Assembly: GCA_903861715.1 (NCBI GenBank)
Contig: CAIOVI010000040.1
Location: 1 to 41,630 of the forward strand
Length of the DNA: 41,630 bases
Direction: 5' to 3'
Source of the DNA: an uncultured bacterium
Lineage (GTDB): Bacteria; Patescibacteriota; Minisyncoccia; Moranbacterales; GWC2-37-73
Of this stretch, positions 17,150 to 28,015 are shown piece by piece. Below the pieces are notes generated by a model. It searched no databases. It saw only the letters and a program-made list of their open reading frames with translations, and had not been told where the DNA came from. The translations under genes were made by a program, and so were the position numbers. The first letter of the stretch is position 1, and the number at the start of each line of letters is the position of its first letter.

Positions 17150-17881
17150 TCATAATTTTGGTAACAGGTTATCCGTAAAAACAAATTTTCTCAACAACTC
17201 TCTCTGCTCACTATTTAAAACAATTAAACTTTTTGAAACCAAATGTGCATCCTCATCCATGTGCGGATAAGGCAATATCGAAAGATTTTTTCCAGGAGTT
17301 CCTTCATTCTCTGACTGACTTTCAGCCAAAAGAGCAATCGCCAGCTTTCTAATATCATAGGTAAGGTTCTCAAAATCGCTACCTTGTTCTGTTTGTAAAA
17401 TAACTCGCTGATTCGGAGTCCATTTAGCGGCGAAATTATCTGCCTGTCTAAAATCCCGAACACCCCCTTGCTCCAATGGAGCCGCAATTGTCATTTTTTT
17501 ATAATCACTAACTTCTTGAAGATTTTGAACAAGTATATTTTTTTGCGAATCTTTTTTAATGAATTGACTCATTGGTGGCACCCTATAATTCAAAGATTCT
17601 TTCTTAACAGTTTCTAAATCCTGCTTAAATACGGCCTTAAGATAGGTTGTTTCTTCTCTTTTCATAAAAGCCATCTTGTCTGGGTAAGTGTCAGTCTTTT
17701 TAATTGGTGTGCCAGCCTCAGCTGCAGAATACCTATAAGAGTTATCGTACAAGGCTTTCCTATAAGATTCCACAAAATAACCTTCCTCTTTATCTCTTTT
17801 AAAGAAAGTTTTAAGCTCTGAATCACTTGATTGATTTTTATTATTTTCAAAAGAATTTCCCATGTTTTTAGTTTCCCTCAA
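17150..17881 (-). CDS. hypothetical protein (243 aa)
   Basis: Long ORF; 9 bp from the next gene; no recognised domain. Confidence 0.7.
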   Translation of the reverse strand: MRETKNMGNSFENNKNQSSDSELKTFFKRDKEEGYFVESYRKALYDNSYRYSAAEAGTPIKKTDTYPDKMAFMKREETTYLKAVFKQDLETVKKESLNYRVPPMSQFIKKDSQKNILVQNLQEVSDYKKMTIAAPLEQGGVRDFRQADNFAAKWTPNQRVILQTEQGSDFENLTYDIRKLAIALLAESQSENEGTPGKNLSILPYPHMDEDAHLVSKSLIVLNSEQRELLRKFVFTDNLLPKL

Positions 17882-17890
17882 ACTTATAAA

Positions 17891-19549
17891 TCATTTTTTA
17901 TGTTTGAAAACCTCAACCCCTGCTGGTTTTATTGACTTTCTAAGCACTTGATATTTGTCAATCCATATCTTCCCTTCTTCGTATTGCTTGTCAAAATCTT
18001 CTCTGGAAACTTTATCTTTCAAGACTATTAGTTTGTCATTTATTTCTTTCTTTTTTTTGCCAAACCATTCCTGATAATAGTCAAAAAGCTTATCATTGAC
18101 TTTATACCCAGGACTAAGCACTGCTTTTATTTTCATATCAAGCAGATAGTTTGGCGTCTCCACTGTTTTTACGGCTCTTGCTTTTTTACTATCAAGAACT
18201 TCGCCGTCATCTGGACGATAAGTTTCAATCCCAAAAACATCTTTCAAATAGCTCATAATCCTGCTTCGAAAATCAGCTTGCCTTTCTTGTGAAGTAGTGT
18301 TCCATTGATTGAGTTCACTTCGAAAATCCAAAATGGGTTGCAAAATCTCCTTATTTTCCTCAGCAATTTCAATTTTTGCATTTTCTGAATATTCCACATC
18401 ACTCCGATACAAAACCTGGGATAGTTCATCTTTAATTGACTCAAAATCTTCTGCACTAGTGATACCTTTGTCAAAACTTTTAATAAAAAGGATTAAATTT
18501 TCTTGCAAATCTTTTGCTAGTGGATTTGCATTATTTTCAATCTGGGCTTGAAATAATTTCTCGCCTTCCAATGTTTCCTTCTTTTCGCTGGTTTCATTTT
18601 GGGTTGCGTCTTTTTTGTTTTCTTCGGAAGACTGCTTTTCTTTTTTGCTCATTTCAGATTTTAAAAATCTTCGGTAATTTCTCAATTTTATCAAGTCACC
18701 ATTAACCGCTGGCATAAAATCTTCGCCGTATCTTTCCTTAAGTATCTCTTCAGCAACGTTTTTGGAATCTTTATTCTTTCTATTCTCTAATAACTCTTGG
18801 ATGTTGCCAATTTCAAAATCTAGCTCCCTCAAAGCAGCGCCATAATCTCCAATGTCAAAACCCGCAAAAACTTTTCCATAAAGCTCGTCAAGATATTCCT
18901 TACTGGTGCTAGCTTTACCTTTACTGTCTTCGACCCATGAATTATGACGTTTCTCAAAATCTTGCAAAGTCTTTTTAACTTCATCTAACTCAATCTTATT
19001 TTTCGACCTATCCTTGTATAGTTCCGCTGACAATCTCTCCGCAAGTTTCCTCAGCCGTGCACTTTCTTGATCATTAACGTCAAGATTTTGATAAATTCTT
19101 AATTCAAGATCGGCCAGAGGTATTCCCAAATTACTACCGTTCAGCCCATTGAGTGAATCTGAAATTTTATCATGTTTTTTCGCATTTTTTACATCATATT
19201 CTTGCTGATATCCAGCATCTACAGCAATTTGTTCATTATCCAGAGCCTTGATTGATTTCTCATGTTCATTTTCAAAAAATGTATTCACTTCTTCCATGGT
19301 GGCACCGCCATACAAAGTTCTCTCCAATGCATCTTTCATGGTTTTTTTATTCAAAAGAACTGGCCCACCAATTAACCTGAAGTCCTGCGGAACATATTTG
19401 TCAAAATTTCTAAACAACTCCTCTGGGTCATTAGGTAGTTCATTTTTGGTATGATATCCAAGCGCTCGTTTTATTGATTCAAAATCCCATTCTTGATTTT
19501 GAATAGCCTCTTGATTGTTTGTGATTTTTTCCTCCCATGGATTGCTCAT
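17891..19549 (-). CDS. hypothetical charged/coiled-coil-rich protein (552 aa)
   Basis: Long ORF, rich in K/E, no recognised domain. Confidence 0.75.
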   Translation of the reverse strand: MSNPWEEKITNNQEAIQNQEWDFESIKRALGYHTKNELPNDPEELFRNFDKYVPQDFRLIGGPVLLNKKTMKDALERTLYGGATMEEVNTFFENEHEKSIKALDNEQIAVDAGYQQEYDVKNAKKHDKISDSLNGLNGSNLGIPLADLELRIYQNLDVNDQESARLRKLAERLSAELYKDRSKNKIELDEVKKTLQDFEKRHNSWVEDSKGKASTSKEYLDELYGKVFAGFDIGDYGAALRELDFEIGNIQELLENRKNKDSKNVAEEILKERYGEDFMPAVNGDLIKLRNYRRFLKSEMSKKEKQSSEENKKDATQNETSEKKETLEGEKLFQAQIENNANPLAKDLQENLILFIKSFDKGITSAEDFESIKDELSQVLYRSDVEYSENAKIEIAEENKEILQPILDFRSELNQWNTTSQERQADFRSRIMSYLKDVFGIETYRPDDGEVLDSKKARAVKTVETPNYLLDMKIKAVLSPGYKVNDKLFDYYQEWFGKKKKEINDKLIVLKDKVSREDFDKQYEEGKIWIDKYQVLRKSIKPAGVEVFKHKK

Positions 19550-19576
19550 ATTTTTATTATAAATATATTAAGTGAC

Positions 19577-21118
19577 TTAATTTTTCTCAAACTTATAAAT
19601 CAAGATATTGCTATATTTGTCCACCAAGACCAGGCCTTGGGTGCTGAAATATTGATTGTCACGATTGAGCGCTTTGTTGGAAATGATAAGCGCCTTGGGA
19701 TCATTGCGCAGATCCTCATAGTCTTCCGTGCGTTTAAGCTCAGGTCCAACGGCGGCCCAATAAGCTGGATTGTACTGCGGCCAATCATAGTTGTAGAGCG
19801 TCAAACGATTGGCTCCCAGATAATATTTGGTGATGACATAATCGAAAGCATTCAAAATGTAAAAATTATTATCCTTGTATTTGTCCATGTGCAAAATCAT
19901 TTCGTTGTAGCCTTTTGAATTGGCCAAGGGAACTGTCAGTGAAATGAGGCCCAGATAAATCGCAATAACCAAAACCACTACCCAAGTTCGCAGTCTGGAA
20001 AACCAAAGCCCAATAAAAAGAAAAATGAAATAAGCCGCCGGCAACAAATAGCGGGCCACGAAATATTGCTGATCTGGCAAAGTGGCTGAAAGACCATAGA
20101 TGATGAGCATGAAACCCGTCGAAAAAATGAGCAGACTCACCACTTTTTCTTTTTTTTCTTTGCGCATCAGATAAACAATCCCAATGCCAAAGAGCATCGC
20201 CAAAGTCATGCGAATTGAAAGATGCGAAATGCCAACAAGTTCATTGGGTTGCGGCATGCCTGAAGACATCTCCCCCAAGGGCGTGCCGAACAAAAACATT
20301 TGGATGTTCACCACGATATCACCAAAACTGGCCGGCTTGACCCAGCTCAAATTGTTGCCTTTGATGGAAATGTGATGCAAAAACATCTTGAGCCATGGCA
20401 AGAAAACCAAAAAGGTCACGCCATAGCCCAACAAAATTTCTTTGGTTGGCCAAATTTTTCCAATAATTGCTTTGGTTTTTTGGGTAGTGGAGCTAAATTC
20501 GCTCCAATCAAGACCGAGAATTCCCCACACCACAAAAACTCCGTAATAAGTGGCTGAAAAGATGATTCCCATGTAGTGCGTGAGCATTGAGAGGCCCGTG
20601 CAAAAACCCCAAAGCGCAAAATATTTTCTTTCTTTGGTTTGCAGACCTTTCACGAAAAAATAAGCGCTGATCAAAATCAAAAAAACAAGCATCATATACA
20701 TCCTGGCCTCTTGCGAATATTGAATCGCAAACGGCGAAATTGTGGCCACCAGCGCTGCATAGAGTCCAACTTTGCGACTGAATAGTTCCTTGGCTAGCAA
20801 ATAGAGCGCCCAAACAGCGAGCACCCCAAAAATTGCCGAGAAAAGTCGGATGCCAAACACGCTGTAATTAAAGAAGGATGAAAAAACTTTCAATGCTGCA
20901 TAATAAAGCGGTGGATGCACATCATTAATGATCATGCTGATCATGCTGCGAAAATCTTCCTTCACCGCCACGCCGGTGAATGCTTCATCATACCAAAAAT
21001 CTCGTCGAACCAAACCCGTGAAGCGATTTGCCACCGCCAACGCCAAAATCAGCCAGATATAATGGCGCTGATATTTAATGTTAAATTTTTTTAATTCTTC
21101 CTTGAACCTTTGAAGCAT
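19577..21118 (-). CDS. GT39/PMT-like membrane glycosyltransferase
   Basis: 'RRDFWYDEAFTGVAVKEDFRSMISMIINDVHPPLYYAALKVFSSFF' plus many transmembrane segments. Confidence 0.88.
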   Translation of the reverse strand: MLQRFKEELKKFNIKYQRHYIWLILALAVANRFTGLVRRDFWYDEAFTGVAVKEDFRSMISMIINDVHPPLYYAALKVFSSFFNYSVFGIRLFSAIFGVLAVWALYLLAKELFSRKVGLYAALVATISPFAIQYSQEARMYMMLVFLILISAYFFVKGLQTKERKYFALWGFCTGLSMLTHYMGIIFSATYYGVFVVWGILGLDWSEFSSTTQKTKAIIGKIWPTKEILLGYGVTFLVFLPWLKMFLHHISIKGNNLSWVKPASFGDIVVNIQMFLFGTPLGEMSSGMPQPNELVGISHLSIRMTLAMLFGIGIVYLMRKEKKEKVVSLLIFSTGFMLIIYGLSATLPDQQYFVARYLLPAAYFIFLFIGLWFSRLRTWVVVLVIAIYLGLISLTVPLANSKGYNEMILHMDKYKDNNFYILNAFDYVITKYYLGANRLTLYNYDWPQYNPAYWAAVGPELKRTEDYEDLRNDPKALIISNKALNRDNQYFSTQGLVLVDKYSNILIYKFEKN

Positions 21119-21388
21119 ATTGTTTTACTTTATATTATCATGCCCCCACAAATCTTAAAATTTACTACAAATATACAAATAATAACACTAGGATTTAATC
21201 GTTTTTGCATTTTGTATTTATTCCTCCCTTTAGAAAAGGGAGGTTAGGAGGGATTTGAAAAACTTTCTTTGTCTAAGCTAATCTTTCAAATTCCCCTCGC
21301 AAATGCTGCACTCGCTCGCATTTGCCATTTTTCTAAAAGGGGAAGAAAAACATTAGTATTTTCGTGGGGAAATTAACAATGTAGCAAT

Positions 21389-22819
21389 TTAGCAATTTAA
21401 CAATTTTTGAGCCACTTTCCACACATCTCCCGCTCCCATGGTAATAAGCACCTCAAATTCTCCAGCGTGCTGTTTGAGATATTCAACCGCCTGCTCAATC
21501 GTTGCGATATGCTCAGCTTTATCATGATTATACTTGTTAATCAAGGCAACCAATTGAGCTGAAGAAACGCCGCCCTGTTGTTCACGAGCGCTGCCATAAA
21601 TATCAATCACCACAACCCTATCCGTGTCGTCGAAACTTTGCGCAAATTCTTGCAGCAAGGCTTTGGTGCGAGTGAAAGTGTGCGGATGAAAAACTGTCCA
21701 AATTTTCTGATCGCCATAGCGCTGCCGAGCGCCACTGAGTGTGGCCTTGATTTCATCCGGATGATGCGCATAATCATCAATCAGAATGGCGTTTTTGAAA
21801 GTCCCGATTTGTTCAAATCTCCTGGAAGTTCCCTTAAATTCTTGTAGCGCCAATCCAACTTTTTCCAAATCAATCCCAAGTTTGTGACAAAGTGCAATCA
21901 CAGATGTGCAATTGAGCACATTATGCTTGCCAGCCAGCGGCGTGCGAAAAATTCCCAAACTTTTTTCCCTGAAAAAAACTTCAAAAACTTGTGTCATTTT
22001 ATTTTCCGCATCTTGCATTTTAGGCTCCACGTTTTGCGCTCCACGTTTTGCGTCCCAAGCTCCATGCTCCATGACTCTGTATTCATTATCCTCCCCAAAA
22101 CCATAGGTTGCAACTTGGCAATTGGCAGCCTTGGCAACTTCCAAAGTGTCCACACTATCGCCCCAAACCACCAAGTGACCGGCCTTGGGAATTTTGACCA
22201 CAAAATCTTTGAAAACTTTTTTGTATGATTCAAAATCTGGAAAAAAATCCGGATGATCCCAATCCACACTCGTCAAAATGGCCGACCAAGGTTCATAAAA
22301 TTTCAATTTATTTTGATATTCATCCGATTCAGCCACGAAATATTGTCCTTGACCCGAAAGAGCACTGCTGCCCCAATCCAGAACCTGACTGCCCACAATA
22401 GCTGATGGATCAGCACCTGCAACCAAAAGCGCTTGCGCCAAAATCGCCGAGGTAGTGGTTTTGCCATGCGTGCCGCAAACAGCCAAGCCCATTTTTTCAG
22501 CAAAAAGCAGTCCCAACATTTCTGGATAACTCAGCAGTGTAATTTTTTTCTCACTAGCGGTTTTGAGTTCAATATTGGTCTCTGCGCTGTAGGCTGTTGA
22601 AAAGACCACCACATCCGCATCATTTGGAACATGCTCAGCCTCAAAAGTTTCAAAAAAAGCAATGCCGGCTCTTTTCAAAATAGCATCCGTGTAGAAAACC
22701 TCGCTCGTGTCTGAGCCAGAAATTTCAATTCCGCGCGCCTTCAAAATCTCCGCCACCGCCGTTATCCCAGCGCCTTTGATTCCAATGCAATATACTTTTT
22801 TGAAATCCTTAATCTCCAT
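21389..22819 (-). CDS. murC: UDP-N-acetylmuramate--L-alanine ligase
   Basis: 'YCIGIKGAGITAVAEILKARG..SGSD', 'AVCGTHGKTTTSAILAQAL', 'DDYAHHPDEIKATL', 'VFHPHTFTRTKAL'. Confidence 0.96.
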   Translation of the reverse strand: MEIKDFKKVYCIGIKGAGITAVAEILKARGIEISGSDTSEVFYTDAILKRAGIAFFETFEAEHVPNDADVVVFSTAYSAETNIELKTASEKKITLLSYPEMLGLLFAEKMGLAVCGTHGKTTTSAILAQALLVAGADPSAIVGSQVLDWGSSALSGQGQYFVAESDEYQNKLKFYEPWSAILTSVDWDHPDFFPDFESYKKVFKDFVVKIPKAGHLVVWGDSVDTLEVAKAANCQVATYGFGEDNEYRVMEHGAWDAKRGAQNVEPKMQDAENKMTQVFEVFFREKSLGIFRTPLAGKHNVLNCTSVIALCHKLGIDLEKVGLALQEFKGTSRRFEQIGTFKNAILIDDYAHHPDEIKATLSGARQRYGDQKIWTVFHPHTFTRTKALLQEFAQSFDDTDRVVVIDIYGSAREQQGGVSSAQLVALINKYNHDKAEHIATIEQAVEYLKQHAGEFEVLITMGAGDVWKVAQKLLNC

Positions 22820-23026
22820 AATGCTTATTAAAATTGATGATATTTATAACGACTATACCCACAAATTTACAAATTGGCTACAAATCTACAAATCGATACG
22901 TGTCCTACTGACTGACAGGATAACAGTTCTTTTTTATACATTCGTAGATTCGTATTTAATTCGCCCGCCTGCCGTCGAGGCAGGTAGTTTCGCATCGGTT
23001 AAAGCTAGAAGCTAATTAAGCTACCC

Positions 23027-24148
23027 TTACATCCTGGCCAACTCAATCACGCCATTGGCAATCACATCGGCGGCGTTGGCATGATAAAAAGTTTTGATTT
23101 TAGCAGACATTTGCTGTTTGAGATTTTCATTTGAAAGAATTTCTTCAATTTTTTCCAAAAACAAATGCTGACCGAGATTTTGTTCTTCCAGCACCAGCGC
23201 GGCTCCAATTTTCGCTAGTGCGAAAGCGTTCATGCGTTGATGATCATTAGCGCTATTTTCCAAAGGAATCAAAATGGCTGGTTTTCCATTGGCAGCTATT
23301 TCGGAAATGAAACTGGCGCCCGCTCGACTGATGACCAACTCACTCAAGGCAAATGCATCCCTGAGCTGGTTAGCATTAAGGAAAGCCACAGCGAAATAGC
23401 CATCATGCCCGGCTTTCACTCCTTGCTGCGCAGCCTCGGCAGTCACTTGCTGAAAATTTTGCTCGCCCGTTTGATGAATAATTTGATAACTGCGCAGCAA
23501 CTGCGGCAAAATTGTCACAATGGCTTTGTTGATGACTTGCGAACCTTGACTGCCACCCAACACCAGCAAAGTCTTTTTGGAAGCAGTGAAACCCAATTGC
23601 GTTCGCAGCATAACCGCATCACCATCGGTGACTTCAAATCTGACTGGATTGCCGGTCAGCGCCAATTTTTCAGCTGGAAAATATTTCTCCGCTGAAGGAT
23701 AAGCCACCGCCACTCGATTGGCAAGTTTGGCCAAAAATTGATTGGCCAGTCCCGGAATCGAATCGGATTCATGAATCAAAATCGGAATCCGATAAAGCCA
23801 AGCCGCCAAAACAACCGGCACAGCCACATAGCCGCCTTTGGAAAAGATAGCGTCCGGCATAAAACGCAGCAAAATCCAAAGTGATTGCAAAAATCCCAAA
23901 GGAATTTTGAAAAAATCCGTGAAATTTTGCAAAGAAAAATAGCGTCGCATTTTGCCGCTGAGCACGTGCCGAGTGAGAATGCCATATTCAGCCATGATGT
24001 TTTTTTCCATTGCCAATCCACTGCCGACATAAAGAAACTCAACTTCTGGGCCAAGCTTTTCTTTGATTTTTTTGGCCACCGCCACCAGCGGAAACAAATG
24101 CCCACCAGTGCCGCCGCCTGTTAAGATTATACGCATAAGCTTAAACAA
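23027..24148 (-). CDS. murG: UDP-GlcNAc--undecaprenyl-pyrophosphoryl-MurNAc-pentapeptide transferase
   Basis: 'ILTGGGTGGHLFPLVAVA', 'IFSKGGYVAVPVVLAAWLYRIPILIHESDSIPGLANQFLAK', 'LVLGGSQGSQVIN'. Confidence 0.96.
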   Translation of the reverse strand: MFKLMRIILTGGGTGGHLFPLVAVAKKIKEKLGPEVEFLYVGSGLAMEKNIMAEYGILTRHVLSGKMRRYFSLQNFTDFFKIPLGFLQSLWILLRFMPDAIFSKGGYVAVPVVLAAWLYRIPILIHESDSIPGLANQFLAKLANRVAVAYPSAEKYFPAEKLALTGNPVRFEVTDGDAVMLRTQLGFTASKKTLLVLGGSQGSQVINKAIVTILPQLLRSYQIIHQTGEQNFQQVTAEAAQQGVKAGHDGYFAVAFLNANQLRDAFALSELVISRAGASFISEIAANGKPAILIPLENSANDHQRMNAFALAKIGAALVLEEQNLGQHLFLEKIEEILSNENLKQQMSAKIKTFYHANAADVIANGVIELARM

Positions 24149-24458
24149 ATTTAAATTTTAATCAATTAATATCTGAAAAAACAAAGAGTTTGTTTTAATA
24201 ACCAAGAAACAAGAAACAATAACCAATAACCAAATAAGATTCAATAATCAAAATTCGAATTACAAAATGTTTGATTATTGTTTTTTTGAATTTGAAATTT
24301 GTTTGATGTTTGTATCTTGGTTATTGTCTCTTAATTAAAATATCTTAGTGCTTACATCTTTTTATTTTATGCAAACATTTCCCCTTTTTACTCATTCCTA
24401 GGCCACATTTTATATCTCTATCCTACCAGAAATCATCTCAAAAATCCACCCCCTTGGT

Positions 24459-25571
24459 CTATTTATCACTTAAATCGGAAAACTTGGAAATGTTGAGCAA
24501 AATTCCGACTGCCGCCATCAAGAAAATGATGGAGGTGCCACCATAGCTGATGAATGGCAGTGGGATGCCCGTGAATGGCACCAGGGCAATGTTGGCCCCA
24601 ATGTTGATGAATGCTTGCATAACAATCCAAGTGGTGATGCCCGTGGCAACCAAGCGACCAAAAACATCAGGCGCATTTTTGGCCACTCTGAAACCGCGCA
24701 TGGCAAAAAGCACAAACAAAACAATCAGCGCCACGCCCCCAAGCAAACCCAACTCTTCTCCAATCACCGCAAAAATCGAATCGCCCACTGGTTCTGGCAG
24801 ATAGTTGAATTTCTGACGACTGTGACCCAGCCCAAGTCCAAAAAATCCGCCGCTGCCAACAGCTAGCAAGGCTTGACTAATTTGATAACCAATGCCTTTC
24901 GGATCTGCGCCAGGATCCAAAAAAGAAGAGATACGATCAAAACGATAAGGTTCCAATTTGATCAAAATCCAAAGCGCCAAAGTCCCCAGTGATCCCATCA
25001 CCGCCAAATGTTTCAACTCAGCGCCAGAAACGAAAAAAATTGCAAAAGAAGTCAGAATGATCACAAACAGCGTTCCCATGTCTGGCTGCTTGATGATCAA
25101 AAAGCCAATCAAGCCCATGATGCCCAAGAAAGGCAGTAAACCTTCAAAAAAATCCTTAATTTTTTGGGTGCCTTTGCCTTCAAACCAAGCAGCAAGATAA
25201 ATGATAATAGCCAGTTTCGCCATTTCCGAAGGTTGAAAAGAAAAGGGTCCAAGTTGAATCCAGCGACTGGCACCATAAACTCTTGATCCCACGCCTGGCA
25301 CAAACACAAACATCAAAAGGATTATAGCTGCCAAAAAAAATGGCACCGCAAATTTTTTCCAAAAACGATAGTCCACCTTTTGAAAAAAATAAAGCACTGC
25401 CAGACCAGGCAGCACCCCGAAGAAAAGTTGATGTTTGAAAAAATAATAGCCATCACCAAAACGCGTCTGCGAATAAATCACGCCTGCGCTGGCAATCATC
25501 ACCAACCCAAAAGCCAACAGCGCCAGGACAGTGAACAGCAAAGTTTTATCTGGTTGTTTCTCGTTATGCAT
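24459..25571 (-). CDS. ftsW: SEDS family peptidoglycan glycosyltransferase FtsW
   Basis: 'FQPSEMAKLAIIIYLAAW', 'QPDMGTLFVIILTSFAIFFVSG', 'GIPLPFISYGGTSIIFLM'. Confidence 0.95.
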   Translation of the reverse strand: MHNEKQPDKTLLFTVLALLAFGLVMIASAGVIYSQTRFGDGYYFFKHQLFFGVLPGLAVLYFFQKVDYRFWKKFAVPFFLAAIILLMFVFVPGVGSRVYGASRWIQLGPFSFQPSEMAKLAIIIYLAAWFEGKGTQKIKDFFEGLLPFLGIMGLIGFLIIKQPDMGTLFVIILTSFAIFFVSGAELKHLAVMGSLGTLALWILIKLEPYRFDRISSFLDPGADPKGIGYQISQALLAVGSGGFFGLGLGHSRQKFNYLPEPVGDSIFAVIGEELGLLGGVALIVLFVLFAMRGFRVAKNAPDVFGRLVATGITTWIVMQAFINIGANIALVPFTGIPLPFISYGGTSIIFLMAAVGILLNISKFSDLSDK

Positions 25572-25834
25572 AGACCTACGAATTACGAATTTATACGAAT
25601 GTACGAATTTTTAGTCTCCACTAAATTACTAATCTTTTACTAATATACCAATGCGTTATCTTCATACTTTAGAAAAGTAGCAAATGCAAGCAAGCACAGT
25701 ATTCGCGAGGTGAATTTGAAAAATTGACTTAACTAGAAAGTTTTTCGAATCCCTCCTAACCTCCCTTTTCCAAAGGGAGGAATAATTCTGTTCGTACATT
25801 CGTACTTTTCGTAATTCGTAATGAGTACCACAAC

Positions 25835-26503
25835 CTACTTCCTGCCTCCGGCATTTTCTTCCCGCCATTTTTCGATTTTCTTGTGATTACCACTAAGCAA
25901 AACTTCGGGAACTTTCCAACCGTTAAATTCTTCTGGCTTGGTGTATTGAGCATGTTCAAGATAGCCATCTTCACTGTGCGATTCGTGCACGGCGCTTTGA
26001 TCATTTCCCAACACGCCAGGCAGCAAGCGAGTCACACTGTCCACCACCAACATCGCCGGAATTTCGCCCCCAGTCAGCACAAAGTCGCCAATGGAAATTT
26101 CCTCGTCCACCAAATGCTGCGCCACCCTTTCATCCACCCCTTCATAGCGACCGCAAATCAAAATCAAGCGATCATACTGCGCCAATCTTTCCGCATCTTT
26201 TTGGGTGTATCTTTTGCCCTTGGCCGAAAAGAGTATCGTTCGTATGGATGACTGATTACTGATTACCGATGACTTTTTAATTGCATTTATGCAATTAAAG
26301 ATAGGCTCGACAGTCATCACCATGCCCGCTCCTCCGCCATAAGGCGTGTCATCCACGTTGCGATGTTTGTTTTCGGTGTGATCTCGCAAGTTGTGCGCCT
26401 GAATTTCAATGGCCCCACTTTCTTGAGCGCGTTTAACAATCGACTCACCAAAATAGCTGTCAAAAATTTCTGGAAAAATTGTAATTATATCAAATCTTTT
26501 CAT
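25835..26503 (-). CDS. trmD: tRNA (guanine-N1-)-methyltransferase
   Basis: Start reset to [19 protein letters not shown]; '[13 protein letters not shown]', '[53 protein letters not shown]'. Confidence 0.96.
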   Translation of the reverse strand: MKRFDIITIFPEIFDSYFGESIVKRAQESGAIEIQAHNLRDHTENKHRNVDDTPYGGGAGMVMTVEPIFNCINAIKKSSVISNQSSIRTILFSAKGKRYTQKDAERLAQYDRLILICGRYEGVDERVAQHLVDEEISIGDFVLTGGEIPAMLVVDSVTRLLPGVLGNDQSAVHESHSEDGYLEHAQYTKPEEFNGWKVPEVLLSGNHKKIEKWREENAGGRK

Positions 26504-26587
26504 ATTGATAACTTTAACACGTTTTATTAAATAAAAAAAGGGCTTTGAGTTGTCTTTTTGGGTGTTATACGTTACTATAATCAAACT

Positions 26588-27976
26588 ATGCAAATCAAAA
26601 CTTTGGCCCAATTTGAAGCCTTTTTGAAGACCCGCATTCCGACCCGGGAGGCTTTGTTTGTGGGCGAAATTGGCCTCAAGAGAGCCAAACATTTCATGAA
26701 GCTCTTGGGAAATCCCCAAAACCAAATCAAAGTCATTCACGTGGCTGGCACTTCCGGCAAAGGCTCGACTGCTCATTTGACCAGTCGCCTTTTGCAAAGC
26801 CAAGGTTTTCGCGTTGGCCTTTCAATTTCCCCTCACATTTTTGACATCCGCGAGCGCATTCAAATTGACAATCAACTGCCCAGCGAAAAATTGCTTTTGA
26901 AATATTTCAATCAAATTTTGCCCGTCATCCAAAAAATGGAAACTTGTCGCTATGGCGGACCAACTTATTTTGAAATTCTGGTGGGCTTGGCCTATCACAT
27001 TTTCGCTCAAGAAAAAATGGACTACGCCGTCATTGAAACTGGTCTTGGAGGTAGACTCGATGGCACCAACACAGTTTCCAGCAAAAACAAAATTTGCTTG
27101 CTCACCAAAATCGGTCTTGATCACACGGAGATTTTGGGAAACACAATTCCTGAAATTACTAAGGAAAAAGTTGGGATCATTCAGAGTCAGAATACAGTAA
27201 TCAGCAACGGGCAATCAGTAACCAGTAATCAAATAATTATTGAAAGATGCAAAGAAAAAAATGCTTTGTTATATTTTATTAAGCCTGAAAAAAATTACAA
27301 ACTAAGTTCATCCACCAAAACAACAACGGTTTTTGATTTCAAATTCAATTTCAATCAAAATAAAAAAGGTGCTTGGCACCAACTTCCGACGACCGCATTT
27401 TTTTGGTGCCACTTTGAAAAAATAAAGCTAGGACTAATCGGCGCACATCAAATTGAAAACTGCTGCCTGGCGCTGGCCTGCCTTTCGATTTTGGCTGATC
27501 GTGATAAATTCAAAATTGACGAATCAAAAATGCGCAGCGCTTTGCAAAAAATTTCCATTCCGGGCCGCCTCGAAATTCGCAAAGTTGGCAACAAATTTCT
27601 CATCATCGACGGTGCCCACAATTTGCAAAAAATGACCGCTTTTGTGACTAGCTTGAAAATAATCTTTCCTCAACAAAAGTTTGATTTTATTCTCGCTTTC
27701 AAAAAAGGCAAAGATTTCCAAAAAATGTCCAGACTGATTTTGCCAATTGCCAACCACGTCTTTTTGACTGGCTTTTCAACTTCCAACCAGGATGGGCCTT
27801 GGAATTCAATTGCTAGCGCTGAAATTGCAAAACATTTCAAAAAAGAAAAATTTGCAAATTTTTCTATCGTCAAAAATAACCAAAAGGAAATTCACTCCAT
27901 AATCAAACAATCCAAAAAGTCCGTCGTTCTGACTGGCTCACTCTATCTAATTGGTTCGGTTTACAAATACTTGTAA
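26588..27976 (+). CDS. folC: folylpolyglutamate synthase / dihydrofolate synthase
   Basis: '[36 protein letters not shown]', '[16 protein letters not shown]', '[22 protein letters not shown]'. Confidence 0.94.
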   Translation: MQIKTLAQFEAFLKTRIPTREALFVGEIGLKRAKHFMKLLGNPQNQIKVIHVAGTSGKGSTAHLTSRLLQSQGFRVGLSISPHIFDIRERIQIDNQLPSEKLLLKYFNQILPVIQKMETCRYGGPTYFEILVGLAYHIFAQEKMDYAVIETGLGGRLDGTNTVSSKNKICLLTKIGLDHTEILGNTIPEITKEKVGIIQSQNTVISNGQSVTSNQIIIERCKEKNALLYFIKPEKNYKLSSSTKTTTVFDFKFNFNQNKKGAWHQLPTTAFFWCHFEKIKLGLIGAHQIENCCLALACLSILADRDKFKIDESKMRSALQKISIPGRLEIRKVGNKFLIIDGAHNLQKMTAFVTSLKIIFPQQKFDFILAFKKGKDFQKMSRLILPIANHVFLTGFSTSNQDGPWNSIASAEIAKHFKKEKFANFSIVKNNQKEIHSIIKQSKKSVVLTGSLYLIGSVYKYL

Positions 27977-27980
27977 GTAT

Positions 27981-28011
27981 AAAAAGACATTTCGCATGGA
28001 AATGTCTTTTT
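27981..28011. terminator. bidirectional terminator between folC (+) and the tRNA-like gene (-)
   Basis: AAAAAGACATTTC-GCATG-GAAATGTCTTTTT perfect 13-bp stem. Confidence 0.85.
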
Positions 28012-28015
28012 ATTG

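Noticed and set aside
24170-24330. AACCAAGAAACAAGAAACAATAACCAATAACC...TTGGTTATTG region upstream of murG as a special element
   Set aside because: Low-complexity word repeat in an intergenic spacer; no clear unit boundaries or partner copy in the window.
26504-26803. N-terminal 100-aa extension of the trmD ORF
   Set aside because: Overlaps the divergent folC 5' end; canonical TrmD start [14 protein letters not shown] is at 26503.
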